Below are positions 12,543 through 24,788 of a stretch of 64,000 nt of DNA, in pieces. The stretch is taken from positions 31,141,005-31,205,004 of the forward strand of contig CM057224.1 of NCBI GenBank assembly GCA_029891385.1, in the 5' to 3' direction. This stretch comes from Erythroxylum novogranatense (lineage: Eukaryota; Streptophyta; Magnoliopsida; Malpighiales; Erythroxylaceae). A model generated the notes under the pieces. It saw only the letters and a program-made list of their open reading frames with translations, was not told where the DNA came from and did not search any database. How positions within the stretch are numbered: the stretch's first letter is position 1; each line of letters begins with the position of its first letter. The position numbers and the translations under genes were made by a program.

Positions 12543-12740
12543 ATTTCGTCCGAAATTTCATACCGACCGGTCGAATGATGAGGTACCGCCTCCTCACGTG
12601 CTCCTCGGTTTCCCAAGTTGCTTCTTCTGATGAATGGTTCTTCCATAGGACTTTCACTAATGGAATCACCCTGCTCCTCAATTGCTTGACCCGCGATCCG
12701 ATAATCTGCACTGGCTCCTCAACATAACTCAGATCACTCG
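12543..12740 (-). pseudogene. D chromodomain-like C-terminal tail of integrase
   Basis: On the minus strand, one open frame runs to a TAA next to the PPT. It reads SYVEEPVQII, then VKVLWKNHSSEEATWETEE, then VRRRYLII. The VLW-NHS-EEATWE pattern is the chromodomain-type tail known from plant Tekay elements, thought to bias integration by binding chromatin. It is separated from the GPY/F part of integrase by a frame change near 12741. My identification comes from the motif only. Confidence 0.75.
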
Positions 12741-13800
12741 CTACCTCAATCTCTTGGCGGAATCACATGCATCGGTCCGGCGATATCTCCGGAGCATACT
12801 CACATGAAACACATCATGCAAATGGGACATCTCACTAGGCAATCTCAATCTATAGGCCAACGGTCCAATCCTCTCAGTAATCTCATAAGGACCGATATAC
12901 CGGGGACTCAACTTGCCCCTCGGCCAAATCTCAACACTCCTCTCAAGGCGACACTCGGAGGAACACTCTATCGCCCACACTATACTCCATCTCACGCCGA
13001 TCTTGATCCACATAACTCTTCATCTATCCCGAGCCGCCTTAATGCGACTCTGAATCACTCTAACTTTATCCACAGTATCTGGATCATTCGGGACCTCGAG
13101 CATCCTCACACCCTCTTCATCCCAATAAAGGGGTGATCTACACTCTTCCATACAAGGCCTCACACTGTACCATCCTAATACCGCTCTGCATCGATTATTG
13201 TACATAAACTCAATCGAGCCAAGTATTGATCCCAAGCACCTCTAACTCTAATACACAAGCTCTCAAAGATGTCCTCAGCAGCCTTTAATCGTCCTCTCAC
13301 TCTGCCCATCCATGCGAGGATAAACGCTGTACTAAAGTTCAACTTCGAACCCAACGCTGACTGTAGGCTCCTCCAGAACCTCGAAGTAAATCTGGGATCC
13401 TTGTCAGACACTATCGACACTGGGACCCCATGCAATCGCACAATCTCTATCACATACTTCTGGGCCAACTGATCGAGAGTATTGTTCTCTCGCACTGGCA
13501 AGAAGTGAGCCGACTTAGTCAATCGGTCCACTATGACCTAGATCGCATCACACTGCCTCGGCGTCCTAGGCAACCCCATAATAAAATCCATAGTAATCCG
13601 TTCCCACTTCCACTCCGGAATGGGCAACGAATGCAATCTCCCAACTGGGGCCTAGTGCTCAGCCTTAACCTGCTGGCACGTCAAACACTGAGAAACAAAC
13701 TCTGCCACTTGCCTTTTCATACCCGGCCACCAGAAATGCAACTTAAGGGTATTATACATCTTAATCACCCCCGGGTGCATCGCATAAGCGGCCACATGCG
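12741..13800 (-). pseudogene. D integrase, broken into several frames
   Basis: The H2C2 zinc part lies before 13652 (HPGVIKMYNTLKLHFWWPGM then CLTCQQ). A TAG at 13652-13654 replaces the usual Gln codon after AEH. The catalytic core at 13531-13175 keeps two acidic residues in MDRLTKSAHF and SDKDPRFTSRFW. The region that should carry the third (DGQSERTI) is readable only in another frame near 13300. After that come a YNN...CRSPLYWDE stretch (13235-13020) and the GPY/F-like IGPYEITERIGPLAYRL and HDVFHVSMLRRY (13013-12741). The whole is recognisable but cannot be translated through. Confidence 0.85.
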
Positions 13801-14844
13801 CTTCCTCTAAAATCTCTCGTCTCAGCTCATCCACATCTGGCACACACAATCTCTGACCCATCCAAAGAGTCCCATCTCTCAACTCAAACTCAGCAGTCAA
13901 CCCTGATCTGACTCTATCCATCAGTCTCACTAACACTGGGTCCTGATCCTGCACTCTCCTGATCCGATCCTGTAACATCGGCCTCAGCCTCAAAGTAGCA
14001 ATCAAGGCTCCATCCTGAGCCAAATCCATCTGCACATTAAGCGCTCTCAACTGAATCAGGCTAGGCAATCTCTCAATATGAATCTGAGCTGCACTGATAT
14101 GAGATCGCCTACTCAATGCATCTGCCACTACATTGGCCTTCCCTGGGTGATACTCAATCGTGCAGTCATAATCCTTCAACAACTCAATCCATCTCCTCTG
14201 TCTCAGATTCAACTCTCACCGACTCAAAGAAATACATGAAACTCTTATGATCGGTGAAGATCCGAACGTCTCACCATACAAATAATGTCTCCAGATCTTC
14301 AGGCAAACACAACTGCAGCCAACTCTAAATCATGCCTTTGGATAATTCCTCTCATGAGACCTCAACTGCCTCGAGGCATACGCTATCACTCTCCCATGCC
14401 GCATCAAAACATCGCCTAAACCTCTCTGCGAGCATCATCATGAAAACCTCAAATCCTCCGGACCACGGCGGCAAAACCAACATTTGCGATGAGTCAATCG
14501 CCGCTAAGCTCCTCAGCTCGGCCGACACTCATCGACCATCCGAAACTACATTCTTCCTCGAAAGCTTTGTCGAAAGGGCTGAGATCATCGAGAACCCTCG
14601 ATAAACCTCCGGTAATAACTCGCTAGTCCGAGGAAACTCCTCAACTCGACACATTCCTCGGAACCTCCCAACTCCTCATCGCCTCTATCTTGTGAGGTCC
14701 ACTCAATACCCTCACCGGACACTTATATGGCCTAAGAAGACCACCTCATCCACCAAAATTACATTTTGTGAATTTGGCATACTACCTCTTTCTTTCTCAT
14801 GATCTGCAATACGATCCTCGGATGATCTCGCATGCTCCGCCTAC
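13801..14844 (-). pseudogene. D RNase H and connection domain, degraded
   Basis: Only the end is clearly readable: from 14212 the frame gives RRWIELLKDYDCTIEYHPGK and VVADALSRRS, the standard RNase H-to-integrase connection of plant Ty3 elements, followed by a linker to the integrase zinc part. From 14213 to 14844 the frames break repeatedly. Homology to the RT thumb and RNase H is expected by position, but I cannot read it continuously. Confidence 0.7.
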
Positions 14845-15501
14845 TCATGAATACACTAGGATATCATCAATGAACACTATCACGAACTGATCCAGGTAGG
14901 GCTGAAATACCTTATTCATCAAGGCCATGAAAGCTGCCGGGGCATTAGTCAACCCAAATGGCATCACTAAGAACTCGAAGTGCCCATACCTGCTCTTGAA
15001 CGCACTCTTAGGCACATCGGCCTCCGCTATCCTCAACTGATAATATCCCGACCTCAAGTCCAACTTGGTAAACACTCGAGCTCCTACGAATCGATCAAAT
15101 AGATCATCGATCCTGAGCAAGGTACTTGTTCTTGACAAAGGACCCGATTAAGTCGCCTATAATCGATACACAATCTCAACGTCCCCATCCTTCTTCTTCA
15201 CAAATAAGACCGGAGCTCCCCACTTGAAACACCGGGTCCGATGAACCCTTATCTAACAACTCCTGCAATCGAGTTTTAAGCTCCCTCGGTTCCACCGGTG
15301 CCATCCTATATGGAGGAATAGATATAGAGCGGTACACGAACGAGGTCTATCCCAAACTCCGTCTCCGATCCAAATGCAAACCCAGAACTCATCGGGGAAC
15401 ACATCAGAAAACTCCCTGATCACTGAAATATCCTCCAACCTCTGCTCAACTCTAGAATCAATCACATGGGCCAAATAGGTCTCACACCCTCCTGCGATCA
15501 A
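14845..15501 (-). pseudogene. D reverse transcriptase, fragmentary
   Basis: The 15138-14845 frame holds [15 protein letters not shown] (motif A, catalytic Asp), [16 protein letters not shown] (motif B) and FIDDILVYS (the catalytic Asp pair, in the Ty3 form). Upstream, 15501-15253 contains VIREFSDVFPDE, the usual N-terminal signature, in a different frame. At least two frameshifts lie between them. The catalytic residues survive although the frame does not. Confidence 0.9.
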
Positions 15502-15527
15502 TCTCGTATGCCATAGATGAAATCATC

Positions 15528-16007
15528 CTAGGCAGGCCTTTGCCGACTAATACCTCGAAAAACAGCTCTAGGCTGACCAGGAGATTCTAACATAACCTCC
15601 TTGGTATAACAATCCATCACAGCTCTATGGGTAGTAAGCCAGTCCATCCCTAGGATCACATCAATCTCTCTCAAAGATAAGACTATAAGGTCTGCACTCA
15701 ACTCTGCCTTATCAATCACAATCAAACATCCCTTATAGACCTCTCCCAACACTGTCGTACTACCTAGAGGTGTACTCACCTCTAGACCACACTGCAATCT
15801 CTCTCTATCACAATGCAGTCTACATGCCATATACGGTGCAATAAATGAATGAGTGGATCCAGGATCCATCAATGCATATGCTTCAAAACCAGAAATTAGA
15901 AGCATACCCGCAACGACATCTGGAGACTCCTGCGCCTCCTGCCGAGTCATAGCATAGACTCTGGCCTGGGACCGCTGACCGCTGCTCTGTCCCTCAGATC
16001 TCACCAC
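15528..16007 (-). pseudogene. D aspartic protease
   Basis: A single open stretch of 159 codons. ALMDPGSTHSFIAPYMA carries the active-site Asp in the D-P-G-S-T form seen in many plant Ty3 proteases. VILGMDWLTTHRAVMDCYTK is the downstream conserved block. It would mature the Gag-Pol polyprotein as a homodimer. Frame changes separate it from gag upstream and RT downstream. Confidence 0.85.
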
Positions 16008-17067
16008 TGATCCCTCGGCTCGGCCTCGGCCTCTGCCTCAACCTCTGAACCCAAATCCGCCTCCACGGCTCTGCTGCACTGTAGAACCACTGCCTGATCC
16101 TCCCGTCCTAGCCGACTGGGCCTCCACAGTGAAGGGACATTCCCGGAGCTGGTGGTCCATCGAACCACACTTAAGACAAGCTCCGGTAGCCCTCCAACAC
16201 TCTCCACTGTGCCTCCTCTCATAGTACTCACACAGCGGGATACTCTGACCCGCACCTCTGACACCGCCACGGCCACCACTAGCCTGAGCAAATCTGCCCC
16301 TCTGTCCAGATCTAGACTGTCTTCCTCTGCCTCACGATCTAAAAGTCCCGGCTCGGCGCTTACTCCCGCTCACCGCCTGACTACTCTGACTACTACTCGG
16401 TCTCTTGCCACTGGGGCCCTGACTAGTCTCGGCCGTCTCGCCTCAAAAGTCGCTCTACTCTCATCAGATCCGCTCATAGCCAATAAAGTCGCCCATATCC
16501 GATCGGACCAACCGGGGCGGATCTCAAATTGAGTCCGCCCTCAAATCTGCGACATCTATCAGACTCTGAGGCAATCAAAGAAGGAGCATATCCCACTAAC
16601 TCATTAAACTGCACCTCATAGTCTGCCACTGACATCTGCCCCTGTCTCAGCTCAAGAAACTCCTACATCTTCATCTCTAGATAATCCTTGGGCATGAAAT
16701 TATCTCTGAATGCCCGCAGGAAATCATCCCAAGTCAACAAGCAGGGCCTGATGGAACTGCCCGGAACAGTCTTCCACCATCGATAAGCAGGACCCTGAAG
16801 CAATGACACTGCGTAATCAAAACGCTCCTCCACATCATAGCCCATCTGATCGAGGACTCTCTCTGTCCTCTCCAACCATCCCTCAGCCTCAGTAGGGTCG
16901 GTACTGTCATAGAAATCGACCGCTCCCTGCCTACGCAAGCTATCAAACCTCCTTTCCCGTCTCTCGGGAACTCTGGGAGGCAACTCATCAGGATGAGGCA
17001 TAGTGGACTCTCTACTAGCTCCCACGGATCTAAGGTCAGCTGGTTGCTCCACTTGATCCCCAAACAC
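16008..17067 (-). pseudogene. D gag with CCHC zinc knuckle, interrupted
   Basis: From the ATG at 17067 the frame runs 134 codons and includes DSTDPTEAEGWLERTERVLD, YRWW and DDFLRAFRDNFMP, hallmarks of the Retrotrans_gag capsid. It stops at a TAG (16663-16665) where Gln is expected before EFLELRQG. Further down, in another frame, a CCHC knuckle reads CLKCGSMDHQLREC (minus strand, 16137-16178). It would form the particle and bind RNA. Confidence 0.88.
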
Positions 17068-17160
17068 GGATGACCTACAATAAAGTCACAATTCTGATCA
17101 ATTACCGCTTTTCGCATTGAAATTCAGGCCTAAAATACACTATATCCAAAAGATGCCAAA

Positions 17161-17176
17161 CCATACTCTGATACCA
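17161..17176 (-). other. D primer binding site
   Basis: The minus strand reads TGGTATCAGAGTATGG, five bases after the LTR end. It is a near match to the initiator-Met tRNA PBS (TGGTATCAGAGC) common in plant LTR elements. Confidence 0.85.
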
Positions 17177-17585
17177 CCTATTGTAGCGCCCCCTCACCGT
17201 AGGGTACACACCGGGAAGCCCGTGGGTCGTTCCGACGCATATCCCACAGCAAGGAAGTGCTACGATCACAAACGATCACTAAACACTCGCATGGCATCAA
17301 TATAAATAAACCGCATAATGAAATTCATTGAAATTTAAAACCACAATCATAATCTTTCATTTCCTAAAATTAGTCCAGAATATAGACCAGTCTATCAGTC
17401 CCCTACAAGCTAAATACAACTGTCCAAAAAGGGAAACTGATACAAACGTCTATACTAGGTCATCCAAAAAAAATCAACTCAAAAGTCACCCCAGCTGACC
17501 GACCTGTGATCCATCGCTGCACTTGATCACGAACTCTTGCAGCAAGAAGAACTATCTCTGGAGCTAAGGTCCCATCGATCTTTGT

Positions 17586-18594
17586 CTGAAAAATATATTG
17601 CAATGTTGGGTGAGTTTATAACTCAATGAGAAACCATCATCGATGGTTCACCCAACTCATGCATATACACAATATATCTCATAAATATATTTTAGCACAA
17701 TTTATAACACTATACACAATTTACTCAATTAAAACATCAGAAACACTTTACACATGTATACTACATCACAGTTCACACATATCGCTTCACAATTTACACT
17801 ATCGCATACTCGGACATATCGCTTCATATTTGTCACATATAACACTCTCAACTTCATCAAGCACACTTAGATGCATATGAATGCAATTTCTCTTTTATGG
17901 CACTGTTGATCGAGCGCTTAACACTTCTCCGACACGGGCACTTATCACGTTGATCACATTTTTCGCAAAGTAGAGAGCCCTCCGGGTATACACTACGCCC
18001 ACTCACTTTAGAATAGGAGAGCCCTCCGGGTATGCACTATTTCCTTTTCATTGCCCATCGATATCGAGCTTATAGCTCGATCACTAATTGCTCCACCACA
18101 ACTGCTTAGATTACCGCTTATAATCATGCTAAGCATGCACTAACACTTGCACAAATCCTAGCACTTATATATATATGTATCACTCCACTCGCTTATCACA
18201 AGTATTCACATTTGCACAATCACTATCACATATTTATCTCATTTAGTTCACTCATTTCACATTCGCATCACTCACTTTATCGAACCTCAAAGCACTACTC
18301 TAATTCACATTTACACTAAACATGCACTTGCACTAACATAGCCACTAACACATGTATATCACTTTATTCGCTACCTCAAAGAATACTCACCATAACTCTT
18401 TACATTGATTCACATTCACTAACGCCACACTACATTTATATATATATCACTCTATTAAGCTTATCACAATGATTCACATATACTCGATTAATCACATGTA
18501 TCTCATATAGCTCATTCACTTTGACACTTAATTCACACACATTCACAAAGACATTTAATCACATAAAAGTCGAGGAACCAACTAGGTTACTCAC
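17586..18594 (-). other. Possible leader intron in D 5' LTR
   Basis: The donor-like GTGAGTAACCTAGTTGG and acceptor-like CAATATATTTTTCAG enclose 1009 bp. The same pair occurs in the LTRs of X, X', F and G. Both signals are read directly. That splicing happens is inference. Confidence 0.45.
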
Positions 18595-19079
18595 CGTAAC
18601 TTCCGAGCTACTTCACGAAGTCCAAAGAATGTCCGTGGTCCAATCGATCCAACGGCACCTCTATAACAATTCAAAGGAATTCTCATCACTATATGCTCAA
18701 TTAATTGAAGTCACTGATGCACATGTCTTAATTCGAAATGATATGATGCATGTTCATGATTTCCAGCTCTCTAATTTCACTTTCGCTATATCACTCCCTA
18801 AAGCCACAATTCACTATTCACTAGGTCCATTGCATCTATCGTTTTCACAAATCCCTCAATTAAACTCTAATTACTCAAAACACAACTCTTAAGTCCCATT
18901 CAATACTGATATTGACTTCCTTTCACTAATTCAAATTCCACTGGTCACAAACACACTCTCAATCTCTACCACTATCGTAGACCTCATTCTCTAGTTCACA
19001 ACAAATCAAGGTTCATCTCAATAGGAGGTCTACACTAAAAGTTATACCATAAAAACCAATCTAAATCATCACAATTTCA

Positions 19080-19275
19080 CTTCCTCGCCGCGACCTCACA
19101 TCCTTCGCCGCGGCGCAAAACCTTTTTTCACATCTTCGCCGCGACATCTCCGCGCCACACGTCGCAGCGTCTAAGGCCTCCCGTTCGTCACGACGTCCAT
19201 GAACCACACGTCGCGGCGTCCAAATCATTCCGCTCGTCGCGACGTCAATTAAACATTTAATTGATTCGTCATGAC
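19080..19275. repeat. CG-rich palindrome block, D 5' LTR
   Basis: It contains TCGCCGCGACC, TTCGCCGCGGCGC, CACACGTCGCGGCGTC and the exact palindrome CGTCGCGACG (19235-19244). It lies about 400-590 bp downstream of the TATA-like box in element sense, so it should be in the transcribed leader. Confidence 0.8.
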
Positions 19276-20345
19276 GATGTAACTGATCGGATCTTCTCCG
19301 AATACCTCTTTCCGCCATTAATACTCTCAACACTCAACATTTACTCCCTCAACTACTCAAACAACTCATTCAAACATAATAAATGCCATAAATGACCATA
19401 AAAGCAACATTAAACACATAATCACTTACCAAATCACGAAATCAGCGGGAACCCTAAATCGCAAACGTCAAAAGCTCCAAGCTTCAATCTTTCACTGAAT
19501 CACTCTCAAACTCAGCCATCTTCTTCTCCCAGACTTCTAACAACTCTTTACTCACACTCAAGAGGAAGCAAGACAAATTTCTCAGGGAAAAGAAATCACA
19601 ATCGTCGACGATAGGAAGAAAAGAAGGAGAAATGGATTTTTTTCCCCAAATCAAACCTAACACAAATATATATAGGGTTCAACTTAAACTTAAAGATCAC
19701 AGTCCTCAAATTCCTTCAATCTCAGTCTCTAAACTCCACTGGCTCATCACAAAAATTCTTAAACTCATAGCTCTAAATTTTCAAGCTATTTACCACTCAC
19801 TTTCGGACCCGGAATCGAAATTCTCAGTCCCTAGGCCATTCTTCCTATCCAACACAAATCTCTAAAATTTCGAAAATTCTCATAATTTCTCAAAATTATA
19901 AACACTCATTTCTATACTCAAATCTCAATTCTCAATTCCACAACTTCACTTTCCACACTAAGTCACTATACAATCTAATTATTCTTAATTCTCGATCAAA
20001 TCACGATCAACTAATCCTCTCTTGAATTCACATTATTCATCAATTCTCAATAACTCAAGAAATTCTCACTCAACTCTAACACAACTATTACACTCTAATT
20101 TCCCTTAATCCACTTTAATTCAAATCTAACTCATTTATCTCAACACTCACAAATCAACTCATAAACACATATAATTGCTTTGGAATCATGAATGCATGCC
20201 ATTGTATATGCATGTGCAATCTACACACTCATCACTGATGCAAGCAAGGTCACTATATGTGCAATTCAATCATGAATGCACTCACTGCTCACTTCATCCA
20301 AATTACCGATATGCTCTCACATCGGTAACGGGATGTTACAATTAA

Positions 20346-22290
20346 AGCCTATAAACTTAACCCTTTAAGTAAACTTCCAAAATTGCCCCTTCATTGGTCT
20401 TTAAAACTGACATTTTGTCTGATTATTTCGATCAGGTAAATGAAGTCATTTGATAAAACTTTCTTCTAAAGAAATGTTCCTCTATGTCTTACGAATCTAT
20501 TGCTTCAAGAATCGGATCGATCGGAGCTCTATAGCTCAAGATATCTCCAAAATACTGAAGTCTGTTCTTCATACCCGAGGCTGAACACTACCCCTAACTT
20601 CCGACCCATATTTGGAAGTCTTGGAGGCTACATTGTCAATCGGCTCCTTCATAACATTTGTAACCTCATGTCTCCAGTTTAATTTCCAAAAAGAATCAGA
20701 TCGATCGGATGTCGGACGAAGAAGTTATGCTCAAAAGAGTGAAGGGAGGTCAGAGCTCGGCCAAAAAAATCAAAGCTCGGCCAGAACGAAGATCGGTCGG
20801 CCATCAGTGGTCGGTCGGCCAACAGAGGTCGGCTCGGCCAACAGAGGTCGGTCGGCCATCAGAGGTCAGTCAGCCAACAGAGGTCGACTCGGCCATCAGA
20901 GGTCGGTCGGCCAACAGAGGTCGGCTCGGCCAGAACGAAGATCGGTCGGCAATCAGAGGTCGGTCGGCCAACAGAGGTCGGCTCGGCCAACAGAGGTCAG
21001 CTCGTCCATCAGAGGTCGGTCGGCCAACAGAGGTCGGCTCAGCCATCAGAGGTCGGTCGGCCAACAGAGGTCGGCTCGGCCATCAGAGGTCGGTCGGCCA
21101 ACAGAGATCGGTCGGCACCCAATCCGACCTTCAAACTTCAAACCCTGATAACTTTTGACTCCGAGCTCCAAATTGGACACGGTTTGTTTCGTTGGAAAGA
21201 TAAAAGACAGATCTACAATTTTCAAGAAGGACTCACAAGCAAGATCGGACTCTAAAGGGATCAAAAGTTTACACAAAGATGATTGATCGATAATTTCTCA
21301 ACAGTACAAAAACTTGCAAACATCATAACTTTTGATCCAAAACTCCAAATTTGACAAACTTGGTGTCTATGGAAAGGTAAAAGAACTCTATACAACTTTC
21401 ATGAAGGCCTTAAGAATCAGATCGACCTCTAAATGGGTCAAAAACTCCACACAAAGCTGACTGGTCAGTCAGCTTCACACTAAACAGCATAAGAACTTCT
21501 AAAAATCATAACTTTCTACTCCCTTGTCCAATATTTTCGTGCTTTATATCAATGGAAAGATAAAAACATAATCTACCACTTTCATTCAGACCACTTTGAC
21601 TAAATCCATCTAAATCAATACAGATTTGCCATTGAAGTCTCTAAACACCATTCCAACACATAAACTTCCCATATCAACACATCAACTTCACATATTCACC
21701 CAATACCACAAACTCTTCAACTAATTCATATCAAACACCATTCAACTCCCCAATAAACTATTCCAAGGCTATTTCCCCACATCAAACTCTACACCAAATG
21801 ATATGCGATACATTTCTTTTCACAAAGTCATACACAATCTTACTCTTAATAGCATTTTTCAAATCAAGTAAAATACACTTAACTTTCAAAGATCATAACT
21901 TTCAATCCCGATATCGAAAAATAGCATACTTTATGGCTACGAAAAGCTCTCAACATAATCTACAAATTTCATGTAGATCATTTTCTCAAAATCTGCCTAA
22001 ATCAAAAGTCAACTCTTTACTTCAAAGGTCAAATTTCTTAATTCTCCAAAATATAACGCATTCACCAATCATTTCTTGCTTTTCAACTCCCATTTCAATC
22101 AACTAATTCATTTTAACTTTCATAACTCATACAATTCTACTCAAATTTCAAATTCATCAAAACCAATCACTTCATTTCTCATCAATCTCCTTTAAGTACA
22201 ATAACATCTATAACACAATACCTATACAAACACACTCATTTAATTCCATTTTAATATTCCTAATTTCCACCGAAAGTTCGAGGTCCAACA
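20346..22290 (-). repeat. C right LTR, part 2
   Basis: It resumes after the ATTAA duplication and matches 4113-6225 of the left LTR to the GGTCCAACA terminus. It includes the shorter GGTCGG array. Confidence 0.9.
20791..21116. repeat. GGTCGG tandem array, C right LTR
   Basis: It has the same 18/19-bp units as 4574-5045, about 326 bp long here. Flanking sequence on both sides is nearly identical to the left copy, so unit gain or loss accounts for most of the LTR length difference. Confidence 0.88.
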
Positions 22291-22390
22291 ACAAAAGCAG
22301 ACGCAGACGTAGACGCAGACGCAAATACAAAAGCAGACGCAGACGCAGACGCAAATACAAAAGCAAACGCAGACGTAGACGCAGAAAAGA
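22290..22390. repeat. GCAGAC minisatellite in B 5' LTR
   Basis: Repeats of GCAGACGCAGACGCAAATAC with an AAAAGCA linker, continuing the block at 880-937 on the other side of element C. The 3' LTR has only a short remnant near 30835-30855, so the array expanded here or contracted there. Confidence 0.75.
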
Positions 22391-23075
22391 AGCAGACGTA
22401 AGAGTCAGTTCAAGTTAGTTACAGAACTCAACTGATTAACCGTTTCTTTAAAGATTCAAGATTCAAGAATCAAGAAGCAATTGGAGACGAAGGCTATAAA
22501 TACAAGTCGAAGTCGAAGATTGCAAAGTTACACACACAAAAAAGAGTTACAAAAAGTTACATACGTACAGATACTTACACGAAATAGCGAAAGAAAATTA
22601 CTACGTGAAAAAGTGATTTAGTTGAGTGCTATTTTTCTGTAACAAGTGTTCAAATATTTTTCTGAGAAGAAAAGTTGTACAGATAGCCTGCAGAGGCTAA
22701 GTGTGAAAGAATACTGATTGTAGAGACCTGAAGAGGCTCGTGAAAGAATACTTGTAACAGTTGAAGAGATAGTGAAATCTCAGAAGAAACTCTGAGGACT
22801 GGACGTAACCCACGGTTTGGGGTGAACCAGGATAAATCTTCGTGTCTACCACTCTTACTCTCTATCTCTATTTTAGTTTCAAATCCTTTTATTATTTACT
22901 TTTTATATACACAGTATTGAAAAGTTGGATTAATCAGAATCTATAAAAATTCAGAAAGAATTTTATTTCTAAACAATAGTTACAAAAGATTTATAAAAGG
23001 AATACACATTCAACCCCCTTCTCGTGCATTCTAATATCGCTTTCTAAGTGCTGTATTAACGTGTGATTCACTTCA
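22296..23075 (+). repeat. B 5' LTR, second part
   Basis: It continues the LTR after element C and ends ATTCACTTCA before the PBS. It matches the 3' LTR to 31551 with few changes. A TATA box, TATAAATA, is at 22495-22502. Up to about 22390 it is the GCAGACGCAGACG minisatellite, longer than in the 3' LTR (about 1080 bp in total against 965). Confidence 0.9.
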
Positions 23076-23077
23076 AT

Positions 23078-23093
23078 TGGTATCAGAGCAAGG
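23078..23093 (+). other. B primer binding site
   Basis: TGGTATCAGAGCAAGG begins three bases after the 5' LTR. It matches the initiator-Met tRNA PBS. Confidence 0.92.
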
Positions 23094-23108
23094 TATCCAA
23101 GAATCACT

Positions 23109-24788
23109 TTGGCGAAGTGTGGATTAAAGATAATGGCGAGTCACATGTATACATCATTTGAAGGAGCCTCAATCACTAGACCTCCAAAGATTCAATGGAG
23201 AAGACTATCACTCATCGGAAAGATAGGATCGCTATTCATCGAATCTACTCATGTCGACCTTTGGGACGTAATAGAGAACGGACCTTATACACCTGTAGAT
23301 GAAGAAGGCAATTCTATTCCACGGAACAGATGGACGGCTGATCAGAAAGCAAGAATACAGTTAAATTCAAAGGTGAAATTTTTCTTGACATGTGCCCTAA
23401 GCAGGAGCGAGTACGACAAAGTGCACGGTTGCGACACTGCAAAAGAGATGTGGGACACATTGTCCATTGCTCACTAAGGCACAAGCCAAGTTAAAGAATC
23501 CAAGATAAGTATTCTTGTGCATCAATATGAACTTTTTAGGATGGAAGATGAAGAATCTATTGATCAAATGTTTGGAAGATTTCAAACAATTTTCAATGGA
23601 TTGAAAGCTCTTGGAAGGACATACAACAATCAAGATCATGTTCGAAAGATTCTAAGAAGTCTTCCTAAGAGATGGAGACCAAAAGTTACTGTAGTGCAAG
23701 AAGCCAAAGACTTGAGCGTGTTAAAGCTGGATGAGTTGCTGGGATCCTTAAAGATTCATGAAGTTGAACTCAACGCTGAAGACAAGCCCAAGCGGGATAA
23801 GTCAATAGCACTGAAGGCCGGACAAAAGAATCATAAGACTTAGAGAAGGAGGAAGTCATCAAAAGCGTTGAAAATTGAAGAATCAAAGGATGACAACTCC
23901 AGCCAATCAGAATCAGAGTCAAGTGATGAAGATGACGAATTATCTTTCATCTCCAGAAAGATAAGACACATGTGAAAGAAGAAGCCCAGAGGAAACCAGA
24001 CATTTAGAAAGAATGGGAAAGATGAAGCTAAACCAGAGAAGTCTTCTATTATCTGCTACGAGTCCAATCAGCCTGGACACTATAAGTCCGAATGTCCTAT
24101 TCTCAGGAAGAAACCAAAGAAGTGTAGAGAAGGCAAGAAAAGCATGATGGAAACTTGGGAGGACCTAGATTCATCTGAATCAGATACAAGTTCTGAGTCA
24201 TCAAAACATGCGAACATCTACCTGATGGCCGAGGAAGATAGTGATGAGGAGGTAAAATCTGACTACGATAATTTGCATGATGCATACTCAGAACTGTTAG
24301 AAGATTCTCATGCTATTTTGAAACAGTACAAGCTGTTAAAGAAAAAGTATGTAGAAAATATTAGACATACTGAGGTAATAGAGAGAGAAAATATTTGTTT
24401 AAAGAAAGAATTAGAAGATAAAAGGAAGTTTGTAGACAGATAAGAAGAGATCAATCAACTTAAACTAAGGATTAAAAATTTATCAGCCGATTTAGCTACT
24501 TTCACAGAAAGTACAAAGAAAATGAATGAAATGCTTGGAAAATGTAGACATTCGAGTGATAAGACTGGATTAGGGTTTACAGGAAACAAGACTCAGTCTC
24601 GTAAAAAAACTGTCTCTCAAAAAGGAAGTTATAGGATAATACATTTTAATCAACGTCCGAGTTATATGCATCAAAGATCACATCATATGCATACTACTAA
24701 CCGTAAAAGACCCAAGAAAATTTGGGTACCAAAAAATAAAATAGTTTCTCCTGCAGATATCCTTCCTTGGAAGATACGGCAAGCACCA
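23109..24788 (+). pseudogene. B gag, interrupted by stops
   Basis: One frame (starting near 23109) carries the copia Gag: WDVIENGPYTP, KVKFFLTCALS, AKEMWDTLSIAH, then after a TAA (23475-23477) GTSQVKESKI, RILRSLP-like KILRSLPKRW and a charged SESSDEDD region. Further stops fall at 23841 (TAG), near 23973 (TGA) and at 24440 (TAA). The knuckle reads CYESNQPGHYKSEC, so the second Cys of CX2CX4HX4C is replaced. A coiled, Lys/Glu-rich tail follows. It should form the particle, but this copy is dead as read. Confidence 0.88.

Larger units (their letters stand above)
9935..20340 (-). mobile_element. Element D: Tekay-type chromovirus (Ty3), degraded
   Basis: D begins TGTAGTGCCC and ends GATGTTACA, with ATTAA duplicated at 9930-9934 and 20341-20345. 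Two LTRs flank a 4.66-kb interior with, in minus sense, PBS, gag with a CCHC knuckle, protease, RT, RNase H, integrase and a chromodomain-like tail, then a purine tract. That order and the tail identify a Ty3 chromovirus, and the long LTRs point to the Tekay/Del lineage. Stops and frameshifts run through all of pol. It is the innermost and so the youngest insertion on its chain. Confidence 0.93.
17182..20340 (-). repeat. D 5' LTR (right), 3159 bp, intact
   Basis: In minus sense it begins TGTAACATCCCGTTACC and ends GGGGGCGCTACA. In element order: TATA-like TATATATA (19667-19674), CG-rich block (19080-19275), donor-like ACG/GTGAGTAACC (intron start 18594), GAGAGCCCTCCGGGT-type hairpin words (17970-18030), dyad element (17607-17653), acceptor-like TATTTTTCAG (intron end 17586). 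The U3 would be about 0.67 kb and the leader about 2.4 kb. Confidence 0.92.
938..22290 (-). mobile_element. Element C: giant-LTR, nearly interior-less Ty3-type element
   Basis: C starts with TGTTGGGACC and ends with GGTCCAACA, with ACAAA duplicated on both sides. Its LTRs are 938-6225 and 6786-22290, the second broken by element D. Only 560 bp lie between them. The PBS- and PPT-like sequences next to the LTRs show minus orientation: in that sense the LTR begins TGTTGGACC and the interior begins with GGTATCGAGCCC. The net LTR lengths are 5288 and about 5094 bp, the difference lying mostly in a GGTCGG array. No gag or pol can be recognised, so it must be non-autonomous. Termini, the GGCAGCCGGGAGAAGGC word and the GATTTGAGGTGRGTA word are shared with solo LTR S. 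Confidence 0.9.

Noticed and set aside
13430..13810. Plus-strand ORFs across D pol (also 12804-13136, 16152-16532) as genes
   Set aside because: They are shadows of the minus-strand integrase and gag coding sequence.
18521..18892. 123-codon plus ORF in the D LTR
   Set aside because: It is antisense to the LTR leader and crosses the donor-like site. There is no domain, and the region is deleted in the partner LTR without consequence.
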